From positions 1 through 17,133 of the forward strand of contig CAYXFB010000058.1 in NCBI GenBank assembly GCA_964464145.1: 17,133 nt of DNA, written 5' to 3'. The notes beneath the pieces are model-generated. The model was not told the origin of the DNA and searched no databases. It saw nothing but the letters and a program-made list of their open reading frames with translations. The translations under genes and the position numbers were made by a program. Below, piece after piece: positions 1 through 5,683 of the stretch; positions within the stretch are counted from its first letter, which is position 1; every line of letters begins with the position of its first letter. The DNA is from UBA5399 sp964464145 (GTDB taxonomy: Bacteria > Bacillota > Clostridia > Christensenellales > Christensenellaceae).

Positions 1-60
1 AAGGTGTACCACGCAAAACCGTCTAACCAATAGGGTTTGGGCGGTTTTTTGTTTTGCGCT
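1..60. other. Possible attachment-site edge (attL) next to integrase
   Basis: Tyrosine-integrase genes normally lie beside the phage attachment site, and here the 3' end of the integrase gene is 112 bases from the window edge. The first 11 bases end in ACCA and are followed at once by a terminator hairpin, which would suit the 3' end of a host tRNA gene used as integration target. Only about 11 bases of such a tRNA would be inside the window, so no cloverleaf can be tested. No second copy of the core is visible in this window. This is inference from position only. Confidence 0.2.
15..50 (+). terminator. Rho-independent terminator hairpin
   Basis: AAAACCGTC (15-23) pairs with GGCGGTTTT (40-48), including one G-T pair, and an inner stem AACC (25-28)/GGTT (34-37) extends the hairpin. 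It is followed by a run of six T on the plus strand (45-50). The T run favours termination of rightward transcription entering from the left, probably a host gene. Leftward reading from the integrase gives a weaker U tract, so its use there is uncertain. Confidence 0.6.
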
Positions 61-112
61 AAGTTTTAGCTTGTTAGCTATTTGTAAGAATTACGTTTGC
101 TTATATGCCGTT

Positions 113-1327
113 TCAGCGTTCCGTTTGTTTAGGAACTTTTATATTTTCTACGACGGTACGCAAACGTTCCATGTCTGGATGATCATATGTGTTTTTACTA
201 AATGAAACATCTGTATGCCCCAATACTTTTATGATGCTGGTGTCATCAACTCCGTGATTGTACTTGTATGCGTTGCTGGTAAATGTATGTCTGCAAGTAT
301 GAGGTGTACGTCTTTTCACGCCGGCAGCCTTCAAAGCAGAATAGTAATAATGATTGATATAATATCTATACGTTAAGGGTACGCGCTCAGTGTGTTTTTC
401 ACCGGCTCGGCCAACTTCAACTTCGCGCTCAATCAAATACGTCTGCGATTCATTATATCGTCTTATTATGTAGGGCTGGATAATTGGATGAATAGGTATT
501 ATCCTGTCTTTGCCGGCATCGCTTTTTATGCCGCCCGTGATAAGCATCTTTTCTAAATCTATATTATCTTTCTTTAGGATCAAAAGCTCTGTAGGGCGGG
601 CGCCGGTAAATATGTACATCAATATTGTATCAACATACGGAATGCTATCATTGTTAAAAAGCAAACGGATTTCTTCATCGGTGAATATTTCCTTTTCCAC
701 CTTACCTTCCTTTTTGGGGAGGCGTAACGTAGCGGCGTAGTTTTTGTGTACGATATCCTCGGCGTATGCATACTTATATAGTAAACCTACAAGCGTTTTG
801 ATCTTTGACAAAGAAGACTTGCTTAAGTTACTGTTTTTTTCGATAATGCGCTGAAAATCGTTAGTGCGCAGATTCGCAAATGTTTTTTTTGAAAGCGGAA
901 GCAGCTTTTTGTAAGTAGTGTCGTATGTTTCCTTGGTTTTAAAACCGACATATTCATAGTGCTTTTTCCTGAAACCCTCAAAAACCTGTTTTAAAGTGTA
1001 TTTGCGCTTTTCGGACGTTGGGGCGATAGCGAACTCGGCCAAGGCATTTTCGGCGTCTGCTTTGGTCTCGTACGTGCCTATGACGGTTTTCTTTTGATTA
1101 TCGTCAACATAGCCCTCTGATATGGCGGCCGCCCAGGGCTTTCGGCGCCTACCCGATAGTTTATATACCGAGCCGGTACCATGGGCGCGCTTGGGCTTGC
1201 TGCGCGGGGCAGGGGGCTTCACTATGTCTATGATTTCTTGTGCTATCGCATCTAGGTCGGGAGTATCGCTGGACATCAATTGTTCCAGCTTTTCCCGTAC
1301 CTGTTGATGCGATTTTGTGTGTTTCAT
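113..1327 (-). CDS. int: Phage integrase, tyrosine recombinase family
   Basis: Site-specific recombinase of 404 residues that would insert and excise the phage genome at the att site. An AP2-like arm-binding segment lies at about residues 51-98 (GSVYKLSGRRRKPWAA). A helical core-binding domain follows at 110-205 and the catalytic domain at 215-397. The full catalytic set is visible: R244 in TGARPTEL, K268, H343 and R346 in HTCRHTF, H371 in LGH, and the nucleophile Y381 in NTYDHPD. The length is normal for Firmicutes phage integrases, so the enzyme looks intact. The ATG has AAAAAGG about eight bases upstream. It starts only 19 bases after the lipoprotein gene stop on the same strand, so the two are probably co-transcribed leftward. 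No excisionase is obvious next to it. Confidence 0.96.
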   Translation of the reverse strand: MKHTKSHQQVREKLEQLMSSDTPDLDAIAQEIIDIVKPPAPRSKPKRAHGTGSVYKLSGRRRKPWAAAISEGYVDDNQKKTVIGTYETKADAENALAEFAIAPTSEKRKYTLKQVFEGFRKKHYEYVGFKTKETYDTTYKKLLPLSKKTFANLRTNDFQRIIEKNSNLSKSSLSKIKTLVGLLYKYAYAEDIVHKNYAATLRLPKKEGKVEKEIFTDEEIRLLFNNDSIPYVDTILMYIFTGARPTELLILKKDNIDLEKMLITGGIKSDAGKDRIIPIHPIIQPYIIRRYNESQTYLIEREVEVGRAGEKHTERVPLTYRYYINHYYYSALKAAGVKRRTPHTCRHTFTSNAYKYNHGVDDTSIIKVLGHTDVSFSKNTYDHPDMERLRTVVENIKVPKQTER

Positions 1328-1346
1328 AAAAATACCTTTTTCTCGA

Positions 1347-2270
1347 CTAACTAGCCGCTGAGTCGCTATCTCGGTCTATCGAATTAATTAAATCAATCAA
1401 AGTTGAATCAACAGATATATCGCACCTATTATCATAAGTAAAAAGAAGCGTAAGCGAGTACACCTCGGTGTAAACAACAGCTATTTGTATCTTGTCTGAT
1501 TTCACGAGATCATCAATGTAGCATATAGAACCGGACATTTGGTTGCTTAGTGATAAGGGCTCGAAACGATATGACTCATAATTAAACGTGGAAGATAATT
1601 CATTCCAAAAAGAATCCCAAAACATGACTCGATCTTTTCCCATATCAATGTTTTTTGTTATATTGATATGACCAATAATGGTATTGTTCTTTGATATGAG
1701 TTCGATGGTAACCTCTTCTTCCGGGTAACCAGATTGATGATTTTGCAAAGTTGAGCCAGCTGGAATCTCCATTGTTGACGAACCGATAACAGTAGTTTTT
1801 TCTCTGGTATCAGGCAAGCGAAAGGAATCATCCTCCGAGTAGGTAGACAAATAATTTGCTATGTCCTCAATGGTATACGATTCCGCGTGGATGTTACCGG
1901 CATCGTTTTTAAGTAAACCGCTTACAAGGTTACTGGTAGTCCATTCTATACCGTGGCCAATTACCTTGAGCTCATCAAAAGATACCTTGTGGAGTTCTTG
2001 TGATGACTTCAATGCTGTGACTGCGGATGAACAAACATTCGCAAAAGACGTAGCATTATTTTCGTAATCCCTTACGATAACTGAAAAAAGATTATCGCCG
2101 ACCTTTCTTACAGATACTAAATTTTCATCATTTGAGATACCCGTGCTGGTAGCAATATCTGCCTCTAATGTAGGTGTATTCACAGAAGCAGATATTTTTC
2201 CATTATTAGAACAAGATATTAATAATATTGTTATAAATGAGACTAAGAGTATAGCTGCTACTTTTTTCAT
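1347..2270 (-). CDS. Prophage-encoded lipoprotein in the lysogeny region
   Basis: Predicted secreted, lipid-anchored protein of 307 residues. I chose the internal ATG at 2270: it gives a clean lipoprotein signal, MKK, then a hydrophobic stretch (AAILLVSFITILLIS), with lipobox LISC and the modified cysteine at residue 20. The reading frame continues 25 codons upstream to 2345, but that extension would bury the signal. AAAGG lies about 12 bases before the chosen ATG, a rather long spacing. The mature part is Ser/Thr/Asp-rich and ends in DRDSDSAAS, with no domain I recognise. It sits between the repressor and integrase genes, the place where Gram-positive phages often carry lysogenic-conversion or superinfection-exclusion genes such as the TP-J34 Ltp lipoprotein. 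That role is inference from position and export only. It probably shares a leftward transcript with int. Confidence 0.85.
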   Translation of the reverse strand: MKKVAAILLVSFITILLISCSNNGKISASVNTPTLEADIATSTGISNDENLVSVRKVGDNLFSVIVRDYENNATSFANVCSSAVTALKSSQELHKVSFDELKVIGHGIEWTTSNLVSGLLKNDAGNIHAESYTIEDIANYLSTYSEDDSFRLPDTREKTTVIGSSTMEIPAGSTLQNHQSGYPEEEVTIELISKNNTIIGHINITKNIDMGKDRVMFWDSFWNELSSTFNYESYRFEPLSLSNQMSGSICYIDDLVKSDKIQIAVVYTEVYSLTLLFTYDNRCDISVDSTLIDLINSIDRDSDSAAS

Positions 2271-2519
2271 GATACCAAGCTGCCTTTCTTCTTCAAATGA
2301 TAGGCTACCGACAATTCGGTTGCGCCAAGTCATGGGTGTAAACAAAGCTGAGATATATAATATTGCACCCAGTTAAATATTGGATTAAAATATTTCTACA
2401 TCTCTTTTTTGTAAGAGCTTAACAACTAAATAATCTATCAGTAAGAGAGGGGAGTGATACCCTTGTTTGTTTACTGTCCCATAAATGCCCTAACAAAATA
2501 TGATTGTGGAGGAAAATTT

Positions 2520-2780
2520 ATGAAACAGATATATGTGCCAGATGTTCCAGATGTCCATTACGCCGTCGTCAACCGGAAGGTTTACGAGAACCTTTGCTAT
2601 GATCCGATTCAGTATCCTGAACAACATCATATATTCTATATTCTTTCTCGGCATCTAGGCCTTGATCGTTCAACGCGGAAACAGACTCCTTCTTCAAAAA
2701 CCTCAAATACGAAAGCGCCTGAGCCTGCCCCTCTTGATTCAGCGAATCGTAAAGTTCTACAATTTCGGCCTGTGAAGTAG
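2520..2780 (+). CDS. Small hypothetical protein, antisense-overlapping the repressor gene
   Basis: Open frame of 86 residues starting MKQIYVPDVPDVHYAVVNRK, with a strong GGAGG site seven bases before the ATG. It runs toward the leftward 149-residue repressor gene and shares 212 bases with its 3' end on the opposite strand. Only about the first 18 codons lie outside the overlap. The frame stays open upstream to a GTG at 2454, but that start is less well placed. A weak rightward promoter is possible at 2409-2436 (TTGTAA, 16 bases, TAATCT). No family recognised. It may be a true antisense gene, the remnant of a gene truncated by recombination with the repressor cassette, or a chance frame kept open by repressor codon use. 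The good ribosome site argues that the first part at least is translated. Confidence 0.45.
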   Translation: MKQIYVPDVPDVHYAVVNRKVYENLCYDPIQYPEQHHIFYILSRHLGLDRSTRKQTPSSKTSNTKAPEPAPLDSANRKVLQFRPVK

Positions 2781-3018
2781 TCAGGGATGCCGATTTTGGC
2801 ATCTCTTTTATTGATTCATTATTACCAATATAAAGAGATTCAACTGGTACGTTCAAATATTTCGCAATTTTTAATAATACCGGAGCCGAAGGCTTTGATT
2901 TGCCTTTTTTCCAGTCAGTAACATTTCCCGTTGACACGTTTATGCTATCAGAAAGCATTTTTTGGGTAGAACCCATTTTATGTAATAATTCGAATATTTT
3001 TTCTACATCTACTAACAT
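2569..3018 (-). CDS. XRE-family phage repressor (149 residues)
   Basis: DNA-binding repressor, probably the regulator of the 16-bp ACTCGC-type operators nearby. I start it at the ATG at 3018 (MLVDVEKIFELLHKM) because GGAG lies seven bases upstream. The frame is open to 3123, but that extension would cross the promoter of the divergent gene. A classical helix-turn-helix occupies about residues 16-60 (TQKMLSDSINVSTGNVTDWK, then LLKIAKYLNVPVESLYIG). A helical segment follows (SQAEIVELYDSLNQEGQAQA), then a polar tail. At 149 residues it has no S24/LexA self-cleavage domain. The divergent start of the 3093 gene and an operator at 3039-3054 between them suggest autoregulation. The last ~70 codons overlap an antisense frame, so the exact C-terminus deserves caution. 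Confidence 0.88.
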   Translation of the reverse strand: MLVDVEKIFELLHKMGSTQKMLSDSINVSTGNVTDWKKGKSKPSAPVLLKIAKYLNVPVESLYIGNNESIKEMPKSASLTTSQAEIVELYDSLNQEGQAQALSYLRFLKKESVSALNDQGLDAEKEYRIYDVVQDTESDHSKGSRKPSG

Positions 3019-3031
3019 AATATACTCCGTA

Positions 3032-3060
3032 TTTACCAACTCGCGAATACGAGTTATAAT
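3032..3060 (+). promoter_or_regulatory. Rightward promoter for the 3093 gene with embedded operator
   Basis: The -10 box TATAAT is at 3055-3060 and a weaker -35, TTTACC, at 3032-3037, with 17 bases between. The spacer is almost filled by an inverted repeat, ACTCGCGAATACGAGT (3039-3054), which touches the -10 box. It faces away from the 149-residue repressor gene and would drive the small membrane-protein gene at 3093. A bound repressor would block RNA polymerase directly. Confidence 0.6.
3039..3054. promoter_or_regulatory. Operator of ACTCGC-N4-GCGAGT type, copy 1
   Basis: Half-sites ACTCGC and ACGAGT are separated by GAAT: one mismatch from a perfect dyad. The same 16-bp arrangement, with the same contact to a TATAAT box, recurs at 3885-3900. 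The adjacent 149-residue XRE protein is the most likely ligand (inference). Confidence 0.6.
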
Positions 3061-3092
3061 GTGTTTATATTTCTTTCCAAGGAGAGCAAGTA

Positions 3093-3317
3093 ATGATATA
3101 TGAATTCGGCGTTCTTGGGACAATAGGACGAATATTAGTAATAATAGGTATAACGTTTGGTTTTGTTTTCATACTGGCACCTCACGATTCAACAGTTTAT
3201 GCTTCAAACTTTCCGGAGTTTATTTGCGAGCTTCTCCTAATCCCTTTTTTAAATGTGTTTGCTGTGTGTTCACTCGCCGGAACAATTTGTCTTATTTTCA
3301 GTGTCTTCCTTAGCTAA
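3093..3317 (+). CDS. Small two-span membrane protein
   Basis: 74 residues with two hydrophobic segments, about residues 8-29 (LGTIGRILVIIGITFGFVFI) and 43-73 (FICELLLIPFLNVFAVCSLA onward). They are separated by a short polar loop, so the product should sit in the cytoplasmic membrane. The start is well supported: AAGGAGAG at 3079-3086 sits just before the ATG, and the gene has its own promoter and operator (3032-3060) divergent from the 149-residue repressor. Its end overlaps the end of the convergent membrane-protein gene by 48 bases. Family not recognised. Repressor-controlled small membrane proteins of this kind could act in superinfection exclusion, in lysis or as a toxin; the sequence does not decide. 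Confidence 0.65.
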   Translation: MIYEFGVLGTIGRILVIIGITFGFVFILAPHDSTVYASNFPEFICELLLIPFLNVFAVCSLAGTICLIFSVFLS

Positions 3318-3830
3318 AGAACGATGCATTGCATCGAGAAGTTTCATTAGATCATTTCGTTGTTGCAACACTAGTTTTTTTGAGCTTCCGTTACCAAAGG
3401 TTGTACACAAAAATTCATATTTTATTGTATATAGTGCAACATCTAGGGCAGGCCAATATGCTTCCTTAAGAAAATTAGTGATATCGTAATTATTGGCGTC
3501 TTCACATTTTGGTGACGCGTTTGCTCTTTCGTAGAAATCAGTTGCAATACTTAGAAATTCTTCAATATATTGTTCGTTTTCTGGGTTCAAGTAAATCATA
3601 ACCTGTCTAGCAAGTTGTTTAAGCCTTAGCATTGCCGCTATGTTGGCTGCGTTTACTTTCGTTATTTCAAAGCATTCGGTAGAACAATCAATAAATTCCT
3701 TAAAAACTTTCATTTTTATCTTTTGCAATTCGTATCTTTTTTGGAAAATGTGAGATAAAACCGGAGTTAATACAGCAGCTAATGCAACCACCATTGATAT
3801 AATTGCAATAATTAACTCCCAATTTAGCAT
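3270..3830 (-). CDS. Single-span membrane-anchored helical protein
   Basis: 186 residues from the ATG at 3830, chosen because GAGGTG lies seven bases upstream; the open frame extends five codons further without a ribosome site. One N-terminal membrane segment (about residues 4-26, WELIIAIISMVVALAAVLTP) is followed by a charged, mainly helical cytoplasmic part of about 155 residues. No catalytic motif or family recognised. It lies in the lysogeny region between two repressor genes, so it is a candidate exclusion or lysogenic-conversion protein, by position only. Its leader contains two copies of ACTCGC, and a leftward promoter TTGTGT (3924-3929)/TATTAT (3902-3907) with a 16-base spacer is possible. 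In that case the operator at 3885-3900 would lie just downstream of the start point. Confidence 0.7.
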   Translation of the reverse strand: MLNWELIIAIISMVVALAAVLTPVLSHIFQKRYELQKIKMKVFKEFIDCSTECFEITKVNAANIAAMLRLKQLARQVMIYLNPENEQYIEEFLSIATDFYERANASPKCEDANNYDITNFLKEAYWPALDVALYTIKYEFLCTTFGNGSSKKLVLQQRNDLMKLLDAMHRSLAKEDTENKTNCSGE

Positions 3831-3877
3831 CGATAAGCACCTCACTTAAAAAAACTCGCAAAACTCGCAAAAATGCA

Positions 3878-3906
3878 TTGACAAACTCGCATATGCGATT
3901 TATAAT
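3878..3906 (+). promoter_or_regulatory. Perfect-consensus rightward promoter
   Basis: TTGACA (3878-3883), exactly 17 bases, then TATAAT (3901-3906). The spacer carries the 16-bp operator copy 2 directly against the -10 box. No gene with a ribosome site follows closely on the plus strand. The transcript would run antisense through the 67-residue repressor gene and then join the early operon. Confidence 0.75.
3885..3900. promoter_or_regulatory. Operator of ACTCGC-N4-GCGAGT type, copy 2
   Basis: ACTCGCATATGCGATT: half-sites ACTCGC and GCGATT with an ATAT centre, containing the perfect 12-bp dyad TCGCATATGCGA (3887-3898). Its position relative to the TATAAT box is identical to copy 1 at 3039-3054. 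Two further single half-sites, ACTCGCA at 3854 and 3863, form a short direct repeat upstream. Confidence 0.7.
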
Positions 3907-3969
3907 ACAAATATAAACATGTTACACAATAGTAACGAGCACAACCAAGAGAGAACCTTGACAACTGCA

Positions 3970-4173
3970 TTACGGCTTGTCGGAGCGACCGACCAAGTAA
4001 TCCAGAGAGACATCGAAGAAGTCAGCCAAAAGAATTAACGAGGACAGAGTTGGATCAATAGAGCCATTCTCGTAACGCTGGTAGTTTCTATAAGTCATTC
4101 CTAAGTGCTCTGCCATTGATTTAGCCGTTATGTTTTTGTTCGTGCGTAGTTCGCGTAACCGTGTTTGAAACAT
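3970..4173 (-). CDS. Compact XRE-family repressor (CI-like, 67 residues)
   Basis: Small helix-turn-helix repressor starting MFQTRLRELRTNKNITAKSM. The helix-turn-helix covers about residues 14-45 (AKSMAEHLGMTYRNYQRYEN), and the end SLDYLVGRSDKP is typical of one-domain phage repressors. I start it at the ATG at 4173, with GGAG five bases upstream, rather than at 4215 where the frame opens inside operator and promoter sequence. It faces the Cro-like gene at 4278 across three 17-bp operators, so it is probably the lysogenic repressor of the early promoter. It is a bare DNA-binding domain with no cleavage domain. The perfect promoter at 3878-3906 would transcribe the opposite strand of this gene. 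Confidence 0.9.
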   Translation of the reverse strand: MFQTRLRELRTNKNITAKSMAEHLGMTYRNYQRYENGSIDPTLSSLILLADFFDVSLDYLVGRSDKP

Positions 4174-4186
4174 AAATACTCCATAT

Positions 4187-4256
4187 AGGACAAAATAAGT
4201 CTTGACAAGACACACGATGACCTATATAATAAAATCAATAGGACATAATGAGTCCT
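4187..4256. promoter_or_regulatory. Three-operator switch region between repressor and Cro-like gene
   Basis: Three 17-bp related inverted repeats: AGGACAAAATAAGTCTT (4187-4203), AAGACACACGATGACCT (4207-4223, weaker) and AGGACATAATGAGTCCT (4240-4256). The pattern is AGGAC, seven bases, GTCCT. The first overlaps the -35 box, the second the spacer, and the third lies downstream of the -10 box. Three 17-bp sites around one early promoter recall the lambda OR layout. The 67-residue repressor and the Cro-like protein are the expected ligands (inference). Confidence 0.7.
4202..4230 (+). promoter_or_regulatory. Early rightward promoter, perfect consensus
   Basis: TTGACA (4202-4207), 17 bases, then TATAAT (4225-4230), reading into the Cro-like gene and the whole early operon. 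The -35 box overlaps the first operator. Confidence 0.85.
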
Positions 4257-4277
4257 GACAAAAAGGAGAGGGTGATA

Positions 4278-4466
4278 TTGAGACAGCAACTTAAAATGGC
4301 TAGAATAGCCAACCACTACACCCAAGCGCAAATAGCAAAAATGCTTGGGATAACAACCAGACAATACAGCCGAATCGAAAAGGGCGTATCCGGCACAAAT
4401 GAAAAAGTCTGGCAAGAGCTACGCAGATTGCTCAAAACACCAATTGATTCCCTTATAGAACAATAA
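4278..4466 (+). CDS. Cro-like XRE regulator, first gene of the early operon
   Basis: 62-residue DNA-binding protein: RQQLKMARIANHYTQAQIAK, then MLGITTRQYSRIEKGVSG, a clear helix-turn-helix at about residues 12-45. The start is most likely the TTG at 4278, since AAGGAGAGGG lies immediately before it. The ATG at 4248 in the same frame is inside the third operator and has no ribosome site. It is transcribed from the promoter at 4202-4230, divergent from the compact repressor, which is the classic position of Cro. It may alternatively be an activator; the sequence only shows DNA binding. Confidence 0.85.
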   Translation: MRQQLKMARIANHYTQAQIAKMLGITTRQYSRIEKGVSGTNEKVWQELRRLLKTPIDSLIEQ

Positions 4467-4518
4467 TAGCACAAGACATTAAATGTCACAAGAGCCAATA
4501 AAGCAAAGGAGAACCACA

Positions 4519-4890
4519 ATGTATAACAAATCAGAAATCATGAAAAAAGCATGGAACTTGTTCCGAGATAGCAAACTGGACTTTATGGGGTTCTGCACGC
4601 TTAAAGGAATTTCTTTTGGCGAAGCCCTTAGACAAGTGTGGGTAATGGCAAAGGCTACGGCCAACGCTATTAAAACCATCAAGGCTTCTGTGGCAGAGCT
4701 ACATGTGGGCGACGCTATAAGCATAGAGTATGGCGACGATGGAAACTATGTAACGTGTACAGTGTCCGAGCTTCCTAGAATGTCAGAATTAGGCAATTGG
4801 TATGTTGTACACGCAACAGCAGAAAATTATGCGAAACCTATTGAATTCTGCATGTACCAAGGCGAAACGGTTACAAAAATTGCCGCTTAA
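4519..4890 (+). CDS. Early phage protein with a KAWxLFR motif, function unknown
   Basis: 123 residues starting at the ATG at 4519, with AAAGGAG seven bases upstream; the frame is open to 4483 without a ribosome site. The N-terminal part, KSEIMKKAWNLFRDSK followed by FGEALRQVWVMAKA, is a motif I recognise from many small Firmicutes phage and mobile-element proteins of unknown function. It looks like two amphipathic helices. The C-terminal half (VAELHVGDAISIEYGDDGNY, then CTVSELPRMSELGNWYVVHA) looks beta-rich, and may be a small barrel. It lies between the Cro-like gene and a small HTH gene in the early operon. Confidence 0.75.
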   Translation: MYNKSEIMKKAWNLFRDSKLDFMGFCTLKGISFGEALRQVWVMAKATANAIKTIKASVAELHVGDAISIEYGDDGNYVTCTVSELPRMSELGNWYVVHATAENYAKPIEFCMYQGETVTKIAA

Positions 4891-4907
4891 GAAAGGGGGG
4901 GGTAACA

Positions 4908-5102
4908 ATGACGTTGGCAAATCAAGACATACGCACGGAAATACATAAATCTCGACTGCACGTTTACGAAATTGCCGAGGCTTTGGGTATACATGAAAAA
5001 TCTATACCGCGAATGCTACGTAAGGAGCTTTCGGACGAGAAGAAAGCCGAAATAAGGAAAGCGATTGCTGATTTGACGGGCGAGCCGCCTAAGGTGGGAT
5101 AG
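4908..5102 (+). CDS. Small helix-turn-helix phage protein
   Basis: 64 residues, MTLANQDIRTEIHKSRLHVY, then EIAEALGIHEKSIPRMLRKE and a charged helix ending in LTGEPPKVG. The pattern of an N-terminal helix, a short HTH with a SIPRMLRKEL recognition-like helix, and a Lys/Glu-rich helix matches a common family of small Firmicutes phage early proteins thought to bind DNA. A very strong AAAGGGGGGG site precedes the ATG. It follows the previous gene by 17 bases, so the two are co-transcribed. The specific target is unknown. Confidence 0.8.
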   Translation: MTLANQDIRTEIHKSRLHVYEIAEALGIHEKSIPRMLRKELSDEKKAEIRKAIADLTGEPPKVG

Positions 5103-5214
5103 CAGCGAGCAATATTCTGTTTTCAATGTTCTAAAAATATTATGTGTGGTAACCACCAAAAGCGCCACAGCATAGTATACGAAAAAATATCAAAAAAACG
5201 GAGGTGGTAACGGA
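5103..5214. other. Intergenic gap with a small GTGG/CCAC dyad
   Basis: AT-rich spacer in an otherwise tightly packed operon. It holds GTGGTAACCAC (a four-bp stem with a TAA centre) and the GGAGGTGG ribosome site of the next gene. The TATTAT here has no convincing -35 box. No gene seen. Confidence 0.3.
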
Positions 5215-5664
5215 ATGCAAAATATAGATCCGGAGAAATTTATTGAAGCAAGGAAGTCTGCGAGGTTGACACAAGAGAGAGCCGCAGAAATTATGGGGAT
5301 ATCCAAAGACACGGTATCCAATTACGAACGTGGCCTTACCGATATAATGCCGCAGGCTGCCTATGACATGAGCAATACATATCACGCACCGGAGCTTAAG
5401 AGCTATTACTGCTCGGAATGTCCATTAGGCAAAGGAAGTAAGCCAGCTGAGCTAAAACCTGTTGAGCGCATAGCGTTGCAACTGCTAAAAAGCACAAACG
5501 GTGTAGAGCAAATAAGGGCCGCGATAGCCGATATTACAGCGGATGGGGTTATTGATAGCACTGAGATACCAATGCTGGAAAAAGTCCTTGCGTATATGGA
5601 CAGCCTTGAGAAAAGCATAAAAGACCTACGCCTATGGGCGGAGAAAAACGTATCTGAATTTTGA
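5215..5664 (+). CDS. XRE-family regulator with CxxC segment
   Basis: 149 residues. An N-terminal helix-turn-helix lies at about residues 7-45 (ARKSARLTQERAAEIMGISK, then DTVSNYERGLT). A short cysteine motif, YYCSECPLG, follows near residue 65, then a helical C-terminal region (ERIALQLLKSTNGVEQIRAA) ending in a charged helix. The HTH plus YYCxxCPxG arrangement is a recurrent early protein of Clostridia phages. It probably regulates transcription, but the target is unknown. GGAGGTGG about eight bases before the ATG decides the start. It has no peptidase domain. Confidence 0.85.
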   Translation: MQNIDPEKFIEARKSARLTQERAAEIMGISKDTVSNYERGLTDIMPQAAYDMSNTYHAPELKSYYCSECPLGKGSKPAELKPVERIALQLLKSTNGVEQIRAAIADITADGVIDSTEIPMLEKVLAYMDSLEKSIKDLRLWAEKNVSEF

Positions 5665-5683
5665 AAAGAAAGGAGAGAACGCA

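Noticed and set aside
2271..2345. 25-codon upstream extension of the lipoprotein gene
   Set aside because: It would place a charged segment before the lipoprotein signal; the ATG at 2270 gives a textbook lipobox signal.
3019..3123. 35-codon upstream extension of the 149-residue repressor
   Set aside because: It would run across the operator and promoter of the divergent gene; the ATG at 3018 has a good GGAG site.
3919..4038. 39-codon plus-strand frame starting just after the 3878-3906 promoter (MLHNSNEHNQERTLTT)
   Set aside because: No ribosome site; most of it lies antisense to the compact repressor. Leaderless translation is possible but unsupported.
4248..4277. N-terminal extension of the Cro-like protein from the ATG at 4248
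   Set aside because: The ATG is inside the third operator and lacks a ribosome site, while the TTG at 4278 has AAGGAGAGGG in place.
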